The translations under genes and the position numbers were made by a program. From NCBI GenBank assembly GCA_016866775.1, contig VGLJ01000012.1:22630-86629 (forward strand): 64,000 bases of DNA. The letters run 5' to 3'. The DNA comes from Candidatus Rokuibacteriota bacterium (lineage in GTDB: Bacteria; Methylomirabilota; Methylomirabilia; Rokubacteriales; CSP1-6). The notes under the pieces were generated by a model. The model was not told where the DNA came from and did no database searches. It saw only the letters and a program-made list of their open reading frames with translations. Of this stretch, positions 52,157-61,614 are shown piece by piece; the first letter of the stretch is position 1; each line of letters begins with the position of its first letter.

Positions 52157-53188
52157 ATGCCACCAGCCCGCTTCGGAAGGATGACAGCGCCGCGCGAGGA
52201 CTGGCTCGCCAAGGCCCCGGCCGAGCCGATCCTCGAGCCCAACCTCCCCATCATCGACACGCACCATCACCTCTGGGACCGGCCCGATCACCGGTACTTC
52301 CTGGACGAGCTGCTCGCCGACCTCGGAACCGGCCACAAAGTGATCGCGACCGTGTTCGTCGAGTGCCACGCGATGTACCGCGCGCAGGGAGCGGCCGAGA
52401 TGCGGCCCGTCGGCGAGACGGAGTTCGTGACGGGGATCGCGGCGATGAGCGACAGCGGCTCCTACGGCCCGACGCGCGTCGCGGCCGGGATCGTCGGCTT
52501 CGCCGACCTCACGCTCGGCGATCGCGTGGAGCCCGTGCTCGAGGCGCACGTGCGCGCCGGGGGCGGCCGCTTTCGTGGCGTGCGCCACTCCGCGGCGTGG
52601 GACGCGGACCCGGTGATCGGCAACAGCCGCACCGCGAGCGACCTGCACCTGATGGCGCGCGCCGACTTCCGCGCGGGGTTGAAGCGGCTGACCGCGCTCG
52701 GGCTCTCGCTCGACGCGTGGCAGTTCCATCCGCAGCTGCCCGGGATCATCGAGCTCGCGCGCGTGTGTCCGGACGCGAGCCTCATCGTCGGCCATTGCGG
52801 CGGTCCGCTCGGCTACGGTGTCTACGCCGGCAAGAAGGACGAAGTCTTCAGCGGGTGGAAGACGAACATCGTCGAGCTCGCGCGCTGCCCGAACGTCACG
52901 ATGAAGCTCGGCGGGATGATGATGCGGCTCGCGGCGTACGACTACGGCACGCTGCCCGCGCCGCCGTCGTCGACCCAGCTGGCGGACTACTGGCGCCCGT
53001 ACATCGAGACCTGCATCGAGAGCTTCGGCGCGAGCCGCTGCATGTTCGAGTCGAACTTCCCCGTCGAGAAGATGGGCATCGGCTACGCGTCGCTCTGGAA
53101 CGCGTTCAAGCGGATCACGGCCGGGGCGTCCGCCGAGGAGAAGCAGGCGCTGTTCAGCGGCACCGCCCGGCGCGCTTATCGTCTCTGA
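52157..53188 (+). CDS. Amidohydrolase family 2 (lactonase-type)
   Basis: 343 aa. [20 protein letters not shown] near residue 33 is the THHHLW signature of the 2-pyrone-4,6-dicarboxylate lactonase/fucono-lactonase branch. [14 protein letters not shown] near 215 and [12 protein letters not shown] near 295 add metal ligands and the catalytic acid. Hydrolyses lactones or aromatic-pathway intermediates. It overlaps nothing and stands alone after the GH13 fragment. Confidence 0.9.
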   Translation: MPPARFGRMTAPREDWLAKAPAEPILEPNLPIIDTHHHLWDRPDHRYFLDELLADLGTGHKVIATVFVECHAMYRAQGAAEMRPVGETEFVTGIAAMSDSGSYGPTRVAAGIVGFADLTLGDRVEPVLEAHVRAGGGRFRGVRHSAAWDADPVIGNSRTASDLHLMARADFRAGLKRLTALGLSLDAWQFHPQLPGIIELARVCPDASLIVGHCGGPLGYGVYAGKKDEVFSGWKTNIVELARCPNVTMKLGGMMMRLAAYDYGTLPAPPSSTQLADYWRPYIETCIESFGASRCMFESNFPVEKMGIGYASLWNAFKRITAGASAEEKQALFSGTARRAYRL

Positions 53189-53230
53189 CCCGTTTCACGA
53201 ACGGGCCCGTCCGGTGTCTCACAGGTCATC

Positions 53231-53833
53231 ATGAGCCACACCGAAGACGGGGTCCTGGTCCTGGCCGATATCTCCGGGTTCACCGCGTTCGTCACGACCA
53301 CGGAGCTCGAGCACGGGCCGCCGATCATCGCGGCGCTGCTCGAGCAAGTGATCGAGCGGCTCGCGCCCCTGCTCGAGATCCAGGAGGTGGAGGGCGACGC
53401 CGTGTTCGCGCTCGCCTCGGACCAGGCGGTCGTCCCGCCCGCCAGACTCCTCGACGTGCTCGACGACGCGTTCGCCGCGTTTTGCGCGCGACGGCGCGAG
53501 ATCGAGGCGAATCAGCGCTGCGGCTGCGTCGCGTGCCGGAACGTCGGCATGCTCGATCTCAAGATCGTCGCGCACCACGGGCGCTTCCTGCGGCAGTCGG
53601 TCGGCGGCCGCGGCCAGGTCGCGGGCGCGGACGTGATCCTCGCGCACCAGCTCCTCAAGAACCGCGTGGCCAAGCGCGCCTACGTCCTGCTCACCGAGGC
53701 GGCGGTCCGCTGGATGGGCCTCGACACCGCGCAGTCGGACCTCGCCGAGCACGTCGAGCGCTACGAGCACCTCGGCGACGTGCGGTGCTTCGTCCGCGAC
53801 GAGGCCCCGCTCACGTCGCTTGCCGCAGCGTGA
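53231..53833 (+). CDS. DUF2652 protein (cyclase-homology-like)
   Basis: 200 aa. VLVLADISGFTAFVTTTELE at the N-terminus and VEGDAVFALAS near residue 55 mirror class III nucleotide cyclase strands, but metal-binding Asp spacing is incomplete, so it is unlikely to be an active cyclase. A cysteine cluster, RCGCVACRN, sits near residue 99. Usual annotation is DUF2652; role unknown. Confidence 0.83.
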   Translation: MSHTEDGVLVLADISGFTAFVTTTELEHGPPIIAALLEQVIERLAPLLEIQEVEGDAVFALASDQAVVPPARLLDVLDDAFAAFCARRREIEANQRCGCVACRNVGMLDLKIVAHHGRFLRQSVGGRGQVAGADVILAHQLLKNRVAKRAYVLLTEAAVRWMGLDTAQSDLAEHVERYEHLGDVRCFVRDEAPLTSLAAA

Positions 53834-53860
53834 TGCCGCCGTCGACCGCGATCCGTCGGA

Positions 53861-54262
53861 TCAGCCCGCGCTGCTGCCGAGGAAGCCCGTCGCCGTGATC
53901 TCGACGTGCTGCTGCGGCGTCGCGAGCGCCGCGACCTGCACGAGCGTGGAGGTCGGGAAGTCGCCCGTGAAGACCTCCTTGCGCGCCTTCCACACCTCTT
54001 CGCGCTGCCTGATGTCCGTCACGTAGATGTCGAGCCGGATGATGTCGTTCATCACCCCGCCGGCGGCCTCGACCATGTGCTTGATCTTCTTGAAGCACTC
54101 CTGCGCCTGGCTGTACATCGAGCCGTCGCCGAGCAGGCCGCCCTTGCCGTCGTGCGCCGTCATCCCCGCGACGAAGAACTGGTTGCCGTAGACGCGGCAG
54201 TTCGACCACGTGCCGGGTGCGGGCTCGTTCAGGTTCTTGCTGATCGGGCGCTGGCTCTTCAT
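53861..54262 (-). CDS. RidA/YjgF/YER057c family protein
   Basis: 133 aa. WSNCRVYGNQFFVAGMTAHD near residue 19, FKKIKHMVEAAGGVMNDIIR mid-protein, and the Arg-bearing IYVTDIRQREEV. RidA proteins hydrolyse reactive enamines/imines from PLP enzymes; the conserved Arg position is not clear here, so this may be a non-deaminase branch. ATG 54262 with GGAGG upstream; divergent from the CoxL-like gene across 37 bp. Confidence 0.88.
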   Translation of the reverse strand: MKSQRPISKNLNEPAPGTWSNCRVYGNQFFVAGMTAHDGKGGLLGDGSMYSQAQECFKKIKHMVEAAGGVMNDIIRLDIYVTDIRQREEVWKARKEVFTGDFPTSTLVQVAALATPQQHVEITATGFLGSSAG

Positions 54263-54285
54263 GGTTCCCTCCAGGGCTGCGATTG

Positions 54286-54291
54286 TATGCT
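54286..54291 (+). promoter_or_regulatory. -10-like hexamer TATGCT of a leaderless promoter
   Basis: TATGCT ends 8 nt before ATG 54300, and no Shine-Dalgarno is present. Confidence 0.4.
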
Positions 54292-54299
54292 TACGGCCC

Positions 54300-56597
54300 A
54301 TGGCCGAGCACACCGACGCCGTCCGCCGCCGCGAAGACCCCCGGCTGATCACGGGCAGCGGCGCGTTCGTCGACGATCTCCGCATGCCCGGCTGCCTGCA
54401 CGCCGCGTTTCTCCGCTCGCCGCACGCGCACGCGCGGATCGGAGCGATCGACGTCTCCGCGGCGCTGAACGCGCCCGGCGTCGTGGGTGTCTACACCGCC
54501 GCCGATCTGGGCAGCGCGAACGCGCCGATCCCGGTCTACGCCCCGCATCCCGCGCTGCCCGTGCCGTGCCGTCTGCGGCCGCTGGCGACCGACGTCGTGC
54601 GCTTCGTCGGGGAGCCCGTCGTCGCGGTGATCGCGGACGATCCCTACCGCGCGTGGGACGCGCTCGATCTGATCGCCGTCGAGTACGACCCGCTCCCCGC
54701 GCTCGTCGACGTCGACGCGGCGCTCGCGCCGGGCGCGCCGGTCCTGCACCCCGAGATCGGCTCCAACGTCCCGGCGGAGTGGCGCCAGCAGGTCGGCGAC
54801 GCCGACGCCGCGATCCGCGACGCCGACGTGGTCGTGCGTGCGCGCATCGGCCTCGCGCGCGGCACCGCGCACCCGCTCGAGCCGCGCGGGCTCGTCGTGC
54901 GGTGGGACGACGGCCGGCTGACGGTGTGGGGCGCGATCCAGCTCGTGCACCGTCATCGGACCGTGCTCGCCGGTCAGCTCGGCGTCCCCGAGGACCACAT
55001 CCGCGTGATCGCGCCGCCCGACGTCGGCGGCGGCTTCGGCACGAAGGCGATGTACTACCCCGAATACATCGTGGTCGCGGCGCTCGCGCGCGTGCTCGGC
55101 CGGCCGATCAAGTGGATCGAGACGCGGCGCGAGCACACGCTGGTCGCGTGCGTCGAGCGGGATCAGGTCCACGACGTGGAGATCGCCGCGACGCGTGAGG
55201 GAAGGTTGCTGGCGTTGCGGGACACGTTCGTCCACGACATGGGCGCGTACACGATCTCCGGCCTCAACCTGCTGCAGAACGCGATGATCCATTCGGTCGG
55301 CCCCTACCGGATCCCGACCCTCGATCTCCGATTCCGCGGCGTCGTGACGACGACCACGCCCGTCGGTGCCTATCGCGGCGCCGGACGCCCGTACGGGACC
55401 GCGGTGATCGAGCGCGCGATGGATGCGCTCGCGCGCGAGCTCCGGATGGATCCGGTCGCGCTGCGCCGGCGCAATCTCATCGGGCCCGATGCCTATCCGT
55501 ACGTCACCGGCCTGACCGCCGCGGGCCGCGGCCCGGTGAACTACGACAGCGGCGACTACGCGCGCTGTCTCGCGCTGGCGCTCGACGCGCTCGACCTCCC
55601 CGCCGCGCGGCGTGAGCAGGCGCGACTCCGCGCGGAGGGGCGGTATCTCGGGATCGGCATCGTGAACTACGTCGAGGCGACGGCGACGGCGCCGAACGAG
55701 AGCGCGATCGTGCGCGTGGACGTCGAAGGCCGCGTCACCGTGATCAGCGGCGCGGCGCCGCAGGGCCAGGGCCACGTCACCATGTTCTCCGGCGTGGTCG
55801 GCGAGGTCCTCGGCGTGGATCCCGAAACGATCGACGTGCGCACGGGCGACACGGCGCTCGTCCCGCGCGGCGGCGGCACGTTCGGCAGCCGCACGGCCGC
55901 GATCGGCGGCAGCGCGGCGCTGCTCGCCGGGCGCGCCGTCCGTGACAAGGCGATCCGCGTCGCCGCGCATCTGCTCGAAGCCTCGGCCGCCGACGTGGTG
56001 TGCGAAGGCGGCAAGTTCTCCGTGCGTGGTTTGCCGAGCCGGGCGCTCGGCTGGCCCGAGATCGCCGCGGCCGCCCACGCCGGGAGCGTACCCGGCGAGA
56101 GCCCGGATCTCGAGGCGGACAACCTTTTCGAGGTCGGGCAATCGAGCTTCGCGAACGGCACGCACGCGGTCGTGCTCGAAGTCGATCCCGACACCGGCGC
56201 GGTCACGATCCTCCGCTGGGTCGTCGCTCACGACTGCGGGCACGTGCTGCAGCCCGGGATCGTCGACGGCCAGATCCACGGCGGCGTCGTGCAGGGCATT
56301 CCCGACGCGCTCAACGTCCAGCTCGCCTACGACGAGCACGGCCAGCGTCTGACCGCGACGCTGATGGAGTACGCGCTGGCGACGGCGGCCGACGCGCCGG
56401 CGTCGTTCGAGCTCCGGCACCTGGAATCGCCGACGCCGCTCAACCCGCTCGGCGCGAAGGGCGCGGGCGAAGGCGGCATCATGCCGGTGCACCCGCTGAT
56501 CGCGCAGGCGATCGAGGACGCGCTGGCGCCGTTCGGGGCGCGCGTCGCGCGCGTGCCGGTGACGCGCGCCGACATCGTGGGAATGACGCGGTCTTGA
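54300..56597 (+). CDS. CoxL-like molybdenum hydroxylase large subunit, form II type
   Basis: 765 aa. DVGGGFGTKAMYY near residue 240, VGAYRGAGRPYG near 358 and GAKGAGEGG near 720 with the catalytic Glu. AYRGAGR is the active-site loop of the form II, putative CODH group, distinct from AYxCSFR of true CO dehydrogenase and from the paralogue at 16505. No CoxS or CoxM gene is adjacent, so it must borrow partners or use others elsewhere. It couples to the DUF1028 gene by TTGA. Confidence 0.9.
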   Translation: MAEHTDAVRRREDPRLITGSGAFVDDLRMPGCLHAAFLRSPHAHARIGAIDVSAALNAPGVVGVYTAADLGSANAPIPVYAPHPALPVPCRLRPLATDVVRFVGEPVVAVIADDPYRAWDALDLIAVEYDPLPALVDVDAALAPGAPVLHPEIGSNVPAEWRQQVGDADAAIRDADVVVRARIGLARGTAHPLEPRGLVVRWDDGRLTVWGAIQLVHRHRTVLAGQLGVPEDHIRVIAPPDVGGGFGTKAMYYPEYIVVAALARVLGRPIKWIETRREHTLVACVERDQVHDVEIAATREGRLLALRDTFVHDMGAYTISGLNLLQNAMIHSVGPYRIPTLDLRFRGVVTTTTPVGAYRGAGRPYGTAVIERAMDALARELRMDPVALRRRNLIGPDAYPYVTGLTAAGRGPVNYDSGDYARCLALALDALDLPAARREQARLRAEGRYLGIGIVNYVEATATAPNESAIVRVDVEGRVTVISGAAPQGQGHVTMFSGVVGEVLGVDPETIDVRTGDTALVPRGGGTFGSRTAAIGGSAALLAGRAVRDKAIRVAAHLLEASAADVVCEGGKFSVRGLPSRALGWPEIAAAAHAGSVPGESPDLEADNLFEVGQSSFANGTHAVVLEVDPDTGAVTILRWVVAHDCGHVLQPGIVDGQIHGGVVQGIPDALNVQLAYDEHGQRLTATLMEYALATAADAPASFELRHLESPTPLNPLGAKGAGEGGIMPVHPLIAQAIEDALAPFGARVARVPVTRADIVGMTRS

Positions 56598-57280
56598 CCT
56601 TCTCGCTCATCGGCCGCTGCGAGCGCACCGGCATGTTCGGCATCGCGATCGCGACCGGCGAGATGGCGGTGGGCTCGCGGTGCATCCACGTGGAGCCGCA
56701 GGTCGGCGCGGTCATCTCGCAGGCGAGCACGAACCCGGCGCTCGGGCACCACGGGCTCGGGTTGCTGCGCGCGGGCTACGAGGCGCCGCGCGCGCTGGAG
56801 GAGATCGCGGCGAGCGATCAGTTCGTCGAGCGCCGGCAGCTCGGCTGCCTCGATACGAGCGGGCTCGGCGCGGCGCGGACCGGCTCCGGCAACAAGCCAT
56901 GGGCCGGGCATCGCGTCGACCGCAACGTCGTGGTCGCGGCGAACGCCGTCGTCGGCGCGGACGTCGCCGACGCGATGCTCGCCGCGTTCCAGCGCGAGCC
57001 CGCACGCCCGTTGTGGGAACGGCTGCTGAGCGCGCTCGAAGCGGGCAAGGCGGCGGGCGGCCAGCCGGACGGCGAAGTGTCGAGCGGGCTCTTCGTCGTC
57101 GACCGCGCGCCGTACGCGACCGTCGATCTCCGCGTCGATCTGCACCCGGCGCCGATCGTCGAGTTGCGCCGCCTCGCCGACGCCTACTTCCCGCTGGTCC
57201 CCTACTACACGCTGCGTCCGCGCGATCCGAACGTGCCGCCGGCGGCCGAGTGGCTCGCGCAGAAGGGCCGGACACGATGA
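56594..57280 (+). CDS. DUF1028 Ntn-hydrolase-like protein, TTG start
   Basis: 228 aa. TFSLIGRCERTGMFGIAIAT at the start, then GAVISQASTNPALGHHGLGL, the DUF1028 hallmark; the Thr or Ser after the start may be the N-terminal nucleophile once processed. TTG 56594 overlaps the CoxL-like stop as TTGA. DUF1028 genes often accompany amino-acid or aromatic catabolic enzymes. Function unproven. Confidence 0.88.
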   Translation: MTFSLIGRCERTGMFGIAIATGEMAVGSRCIHVEPQVGAVISQASTNPALGHHGLGLLRAGYEAPRALEEIAASDQFVERRQLGCLDTSGLGAARTGSGNKPWAGHRVDRNVVVAANAVVGADVADAMLAAFQREPARPLWERLLSALEAGKAAGGQPDGEVSSGLFVVDRAPYATVDLRVDLHPAPIVELRRLADAYFPLVPYYTLRPRDPNVPPAAEWLAQKGRTR

Positions 57281-57687
57281 AGATCAAACGCGTGGAGCAC
57301 ATCGCCATCGCCGTCGACTCGCTCGGACAGTCGATCGACCTGCTGCGCAACACCTTCGGCTTGCATCTCGAGTACGAAGAGCAGATCGGTCAGACGCGTC
57401 TGGCGATGCTTCCGGTCGGCGAGACGTACATCGAGCTGCTGGAAGGCCAGGGCCCCGAGTCGGGCGTGACGCAGTGGATCGGCGAGAAGGGCCCCGGGCT
57501 GTTTCACATCTGCTTCGAGGTCGAGGACATCGAGGGCGCGCTCGCGGAGCTGAAGCAGAAGGGTGTCAAGCTCCGGGACGAGACGCCGCGGATCGGCCAC
57601 GGCGGCGCGCGCATCGCGTTCATCGATCCCGCCGCCACGGGCAACGTGTTGATCGAGCTCGCCGAGCTTCCCGCCGGTCACGCCTGA
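57277..57687 (+). CDS. VOC protein, methylmalonyl-CoA-epimerase-like
   Basis: 136 aa. VEHIAIAVDSLGQSI near residue 6 with the first metal His, VGETYIELLEGQGPES near 46 with an acid ligand, LFHICFEVEDIEGAL near 76 and VLIELAELP near 125. This order is the same as in methylmalonyl-CoA/ethylmalonyl-CoA epimerases. ATGA overlap with DUF1028; third gene of the CoxL-like unit. Confidence 0.87.
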   Translation: MKIKRVEHIAIAVDSLGQSIDLLRNTFGLHLEYEEQIGQTRLAMLPVGETYIELLEGQGPESGVTQWIGEKGPGLFHICFEVEDIEGALAELKQKGVKLRDETPRIGHGGARIAFIDPAATGNVLIELAELPAGHA

Positions 57688-57984
57688 TCAGCGCGACGTC
57701 GTCACCTCGAGCCCGTTCACGACGCGCCTGACGCCGGGCGCGCCGCCCGCCAGCGTCTCGGCCCGGGCGCGCTGCTCCGGCGACGCGACCGCGCCGTTGA
57801 GGCGCACGGTGCCGTCGCGGCTCACCACGCCCACTCGGGTGAGGTTCGCGCTCTTCTCCGCGACCAGGCGCGCCTTCACCTCCGCCTCGATGCGCGTGTC
57901 CTCGAGCGGATCGAACGTGGCGCACGCTCCGAGCGCGAGCGCGATGCACGTCACGACGATGACGCGCCGCCCGCGATCAATCAT
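57688..57984 (-). CDS. BON-domain lipoprotein
   Basis: 98 aa. Signal with lipobox LGACA near residue 19, then one BON domain (DTRIEAEVKARLVAEKS, VVSRDGTVRLNGAVASPEQR, GVRRVVNGLEV). Binds membrane or periplasmic ligands and helps envelope stability. Its ATG lies 8 nt inside the 3' end of the DUF748 gene, so it is coupled to that gene. The stop abuts the VOC stop as TGATCA. Confidence 0.88.
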   Translation of the reverse strand: MIDRGRRVIVVTCIALALGACATFDPLEDTRIEAEVKARLVAEKSANLTRVGVVSRDGTVRLNGAVASPEQRARAETLAGGAPGVRRVVNGLEVTTSR

Positions 57985-60900
57985 CGACGTCCTTCAGCGG
58001 CAGACCGAATCGCCGCAGGACCTCGCGCACCTTCGACGGCCGCGGCCCTTCGGGCTCGAGCACCTCGAGCTCGACGTGCGCCTCCGCGCTCTGGCGCTCG
58101 TCCACGGCGGTCTCGCGCAGTCGATCCGCGTCGATCCCCGCCTGCTTGAACGCCGTGCGGACGGCCTCGAGGCGGCGGTCGCCGAGGTCGGGCACGGCGG
58201 ACGCCGGGACCGGCGTGCGCTCGAGCATGGCGCGCGGGAGCGCCGCGCCTTCGGCCGACGCCCGCGTCTCCCGCGCGACAGACGTCGCCGGGATGCGCTG
58301 CTTGATGGCGACGATGTCGCGCGCCGACACGACGGGCCGGAGCGTCATCCGCACGTCGGGCAGCTCATCCATGAACGCGACGAGTCGCGTGACACGCGCC
58401 CGTCCTTCAGGTGTCAGATCAGCGGTCCCCGGCTCGAACCGGATCGGATCCACCTGGATCTTCTGGATCTTCAAGTCGGCGCTGAACTGCACGCGGCCGA
58501 TCCAGCTCACGGGCAGTGTGATCGCGTTGATCGCCACCGTCCGGATCGCCGCCCACATCGTCTCGCGGAAGTCGAAGCGCGGATCGCTCAGACGGCCGTC
58601 CACCGGGAACGACAGTTTGATGTCGCCGCCGCGGTCCTTCATCAGCGACGTGATCGTCCCGAGCGGCAGTCCGATGCGTGACTGCGCCTGATCGTCCGGA
58701 CCCGCCTTGACGAGCTGCAGCCGGCTGATGCGGATGTCGCTCTTCGCGGACAGCGCGTCACCGTCGACCTTCGCGCGCAGCTTCGCGCTCAGCCGGCCGT
58801 CGCGGCTCTTCCACCCCACGTTGTTGACCAGGTAGGAGTTCGCGCGTGGGACGGCGAACTCGCGGATCTCGCCGTCGAGGTCGAGGCGCAGCGGGCCCTG
58901 CAAGACCGCGAGCGTGCCGCGGAGATCGAGGTCCGCCGTGCCGCCGACGCGCGCGGTCATGTCGAGGCGCGCGGGTTTGCCCGCGGTGCTGGTCAGGCCA
59001 TCGAGGCGGAGGCGCGCGGCGTCGACGTCGACCGCGAACGCCGGCGTGATCGCGCGATCGACGACGCGCATCCCACCGTCCTCGGCCGTCACGCGCGCGA
59101 TCGTGATCGCGGTCGCGGATGCCGTCCCGGGCTCGGACGCCGCCGGAGCCGTGCCTTTCGCCGTCCCGCTCGTGGAGGGCACGAGCGCGAGCAGCGGCAT
59201 TCCGCCCTGGTCGTCACGCTCCAGCAGCAGCCACGGCTTCGCGAGCGCGAGTCGTCCGACCGTCACGCGCTCCGGCCACGCCACGTCGACCTCGGTCGCC
59301 GTCGCGCGCTCCGCGCGCACCACCGTGCGCTGCCCATCGCGCACGTCGAGCGCCGACAGGCTCACGGTCCCGCGTGCCGTCGCGCGCCGGTCGGCGAACG
59401 AGGGCACGACGACCGCGAGATCGGCGTGCGCGGCACCGGTCACGCGCGCGGCGGTCGGAAGATACGGCTGATAGGGCGCGAGGTCGGCGTTGTTCGCGGT
59501 CAGGCGCAGATCGGCGCTCGGCGGATCGATCCCGACCTTGCCCGCGACGCGCACCTGCCCGCCGCCCGGTGGTCGGAACGACGCGCGCGTCGTCAGCGGT
59601 CCTTCGAGCGGCCACCCTGTCCCGCCGACGCCGGCGTCGATGCCCGCGATGTCGAGCCGCGCCTCCGGCTCGATGGTCGCGTCGCGCCACGCGACGGCAC
59701 CGTCACGCACGACGATCTCGCCGACATCGACGCGCACCGCCGGCGCCGGGCCTTTCAGGCGGGCTCCCACGGCACTCGCGGAGGGCCCGGATTCACTCCG
59801 GGCCCGGAGCGTGGGGGGCTTGGGGGGGCGTCTCGCACCCCCCAAAGTCCAACCAATGGGAACGTGCCGTCGCCCGCACGCTCCACGATCGTGCGAGGTC
59901 CCGTGACGACGACGCGCTTCACGCCGATGCGCGTCGGCCACTCGACCTCGAGCCCGCTCGCCTCGATGCGCTGCGCGCGCACGAGGTCCTGGCGCGCATC
60001 GGCGACCACGAGACCGCGCACGCGTGCGCCGACCGGAACGAACTGCGCCCACGCGGCGAGATTGACGTCGGTCGCACGCAGCGCGAGCTGCGTCGCGGCG
60101 GGCGGCGGCCGCACCGTCCCCGCGACCGCGAGATGACCGCCGCCCGGGATGCTCGCGTGCACGTCGACACGCCCGGGCGTGGTCGCGGGCCACGTGAAGT
60201 CGCTGACGCTCGCGCGCACCGTCGAGGGTCGCAGCGCCCGCGCCGACGGATCCCGCACGCTCATCGTTCCGTCGGTCGCCAGACGCTCGACACGCATCGC
60301 CCCCTCGCGCAACCCGAAGCCGATGAGCCGGCTCGTCAGCTTCGGGATCCGCGCGAGGACCTCGCGCCGTCCGCCGGCTTGCACGAGCACGACGTCCTCG
60401 AGCCACCCGCTCGCGTCGGCGCGCAGCCCGTGGCGCGCGTCGAGCGCGACCGTCACGGTGGTCGTCGTCCGCCCGCGGTCGATGTCGAAGGTCGTGTTCG
60501 GCGGGAAGTAGACGCGCGCGGGGGTCAGGTCGAGGCCCTCCACTTTCGCGGTCGCGTGCAGATGGATCGGACAGAGGCGCAGGCTCTTCACCTCGATCGA
60601 GAGCGGCGCGCCCGCGGTGATCGACGTCGCGACCGCGGTGCCGTCGTCCCTGACCGTCGAGAGATTGCGCGCGTCGACGTTCATGTGCTCCGACGCCCGC
60701 GTGCGCGGCTCGGCGAGCGCGCGGTCCTCGAGCGTGACACGCCCGCGCGCGACCCGGAAGCGCTCGATCGTCACGTCGCCGCCTTTCTCGTTCGACTCCG
60801 ACCGGCCGAGCAGGTCCGAGATGTTGAGCTCGTCGTTCGGCAGGCGGACGAGACGAACGATCGAATCGCTGAGGACCAGCTCGTGGATGCGCAGGTGACC

Positions 60901-61176
60901 GCTGAGGAGCCACACGAGCGAGAGATGAAGGTCGAGACGCGGCAGCTCCGCGAACGGCGTCGTGCCGTCGCGCTCCGCGAGCCGGAAGTTGTGGACGGTC
61001 ACGCGCCCGCGAAGGAGGCGCACGTCGACCGCGTCGATGCTCGCCTTGCGCCCGGTCATCGCCTGGATCTGCGCGACGGCCGCATAACGAACGATGCCGT
61101 TCAGCGCGAGGACCACGACCGCGCCGCCGACGAGGAGGAGCGCGACACCCAGGACGAGCCACCGTCGAGCGTTCAT
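57977..61176 (-). pseudogene. DUF748/AsmA-like envelope protein split by a repeat insertion
   Basis: N-terminal half from ATG 61176: one signal-anchor helix (WLVLGVALLLVGGAVVVLAL), then AsmA-like repeats including VTVHNFRLAERDG and FDIDRGRTTTTVTV. Near 59850 it runs into the double-hairpin repeat and stops at 59755 (473 aa). The C-terminal half is in another frame from about 59765 to 57977, with GDALSAKSDIRISRLQLV and VNAITLPVSWIG-type DUF748 blocks and an OmpA-like tail (PEGRARVTRLVAFMDELPDV). Removing the repeat plus a few bases restores about 1,035-1,040 aa. Either inactive or made as two parts. Envelope biogenesis role by family. Confidence 0.75.
59771..59846 (-). repeat. Dispersed double-hairpin repeat, copy C, inside the DUF748 gene
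   Basis: Hairpin 1 has the G6/C6 arms with a TGCGAGACG-type loop; hairpin 2 is GGGCCCGGA / TCCGGGCCC around GTGAA. Relative to copy A both arms of hairpin 2 change together (G to C on one side, C to G on the other). Ends with CTCCGCGAGTGCC. The insertion shifts frame within the DUF748 gene. Confidence 0.8.
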
Positions 61177-61356
61177 GACCCGACGGGAACAGGCAGCATA
61201 CGGCGCGCCAGTCAGATCGACTTTGCAAAAAGGAACAACTGCGAGTCCGCTCAAGGTTTCCGGCGGTACGGCGCGTGGCCGAGCACCTCGACCTTCTGAA
61301 ACCCCGGGCACCAGCGCGGGTGAAAGGGCATACTCTCCGCCACCACGGGAGGCACA

Positions 61357-61614
61357 ATGACGACCTGGCGCCTGATCGGAGTCTCCGTCCTCGCTCTCGC
61401 CCTGACCGTGACACCGGCGGCGGCGATGATCGGAGAGCCGCCCACGCTCGACACGCACACGACGACGGCCATCGAGAAGATCCAGGCCGTGTTCTACGAC
61501 GACGTCGGCCGCATCAAGATGGGCGACTTCTTCTCGCTGCACGCCCTGCGCGACCTCAAGGGCTTCCGGAACGGGCACGACCTCCACTCCCGGAACACGT
61601 GGCCGGCGAAGTAA
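61357..61614 (+). CDS. Small exported protein, unknown function
   Basis: 85 aa. Signal peptide MTTWRLIGVSVLALALTVTP then AAA, and a short polar mature chain with IEKIQAVFYDDVGRIKMGD. GGGAGG sits well before ATG 61357, and a TACTCT hexamer lies about 20 nt further upstream. Its last 16 nt overlap the mutarotase gene. No family recognised. Confidence 0.65.
   Translation: MTTWRLIGVSVLALALTVTPAAAMIGEPPTLDTHTTTAIEKIQAVFYDDVGRIKMGDFFSLHALRDLKGFRNGHDLHSRNTWPAK

Noticed and set aside
53811..53860. Minus-strand SDR C-terminal tail (RRIAVDGGITLRQAT) downstream of the RidA gene
   Set aside because: Only about 15 residues and antisense to the DUF2652 end; could be a remnant but too short to support as a feature.
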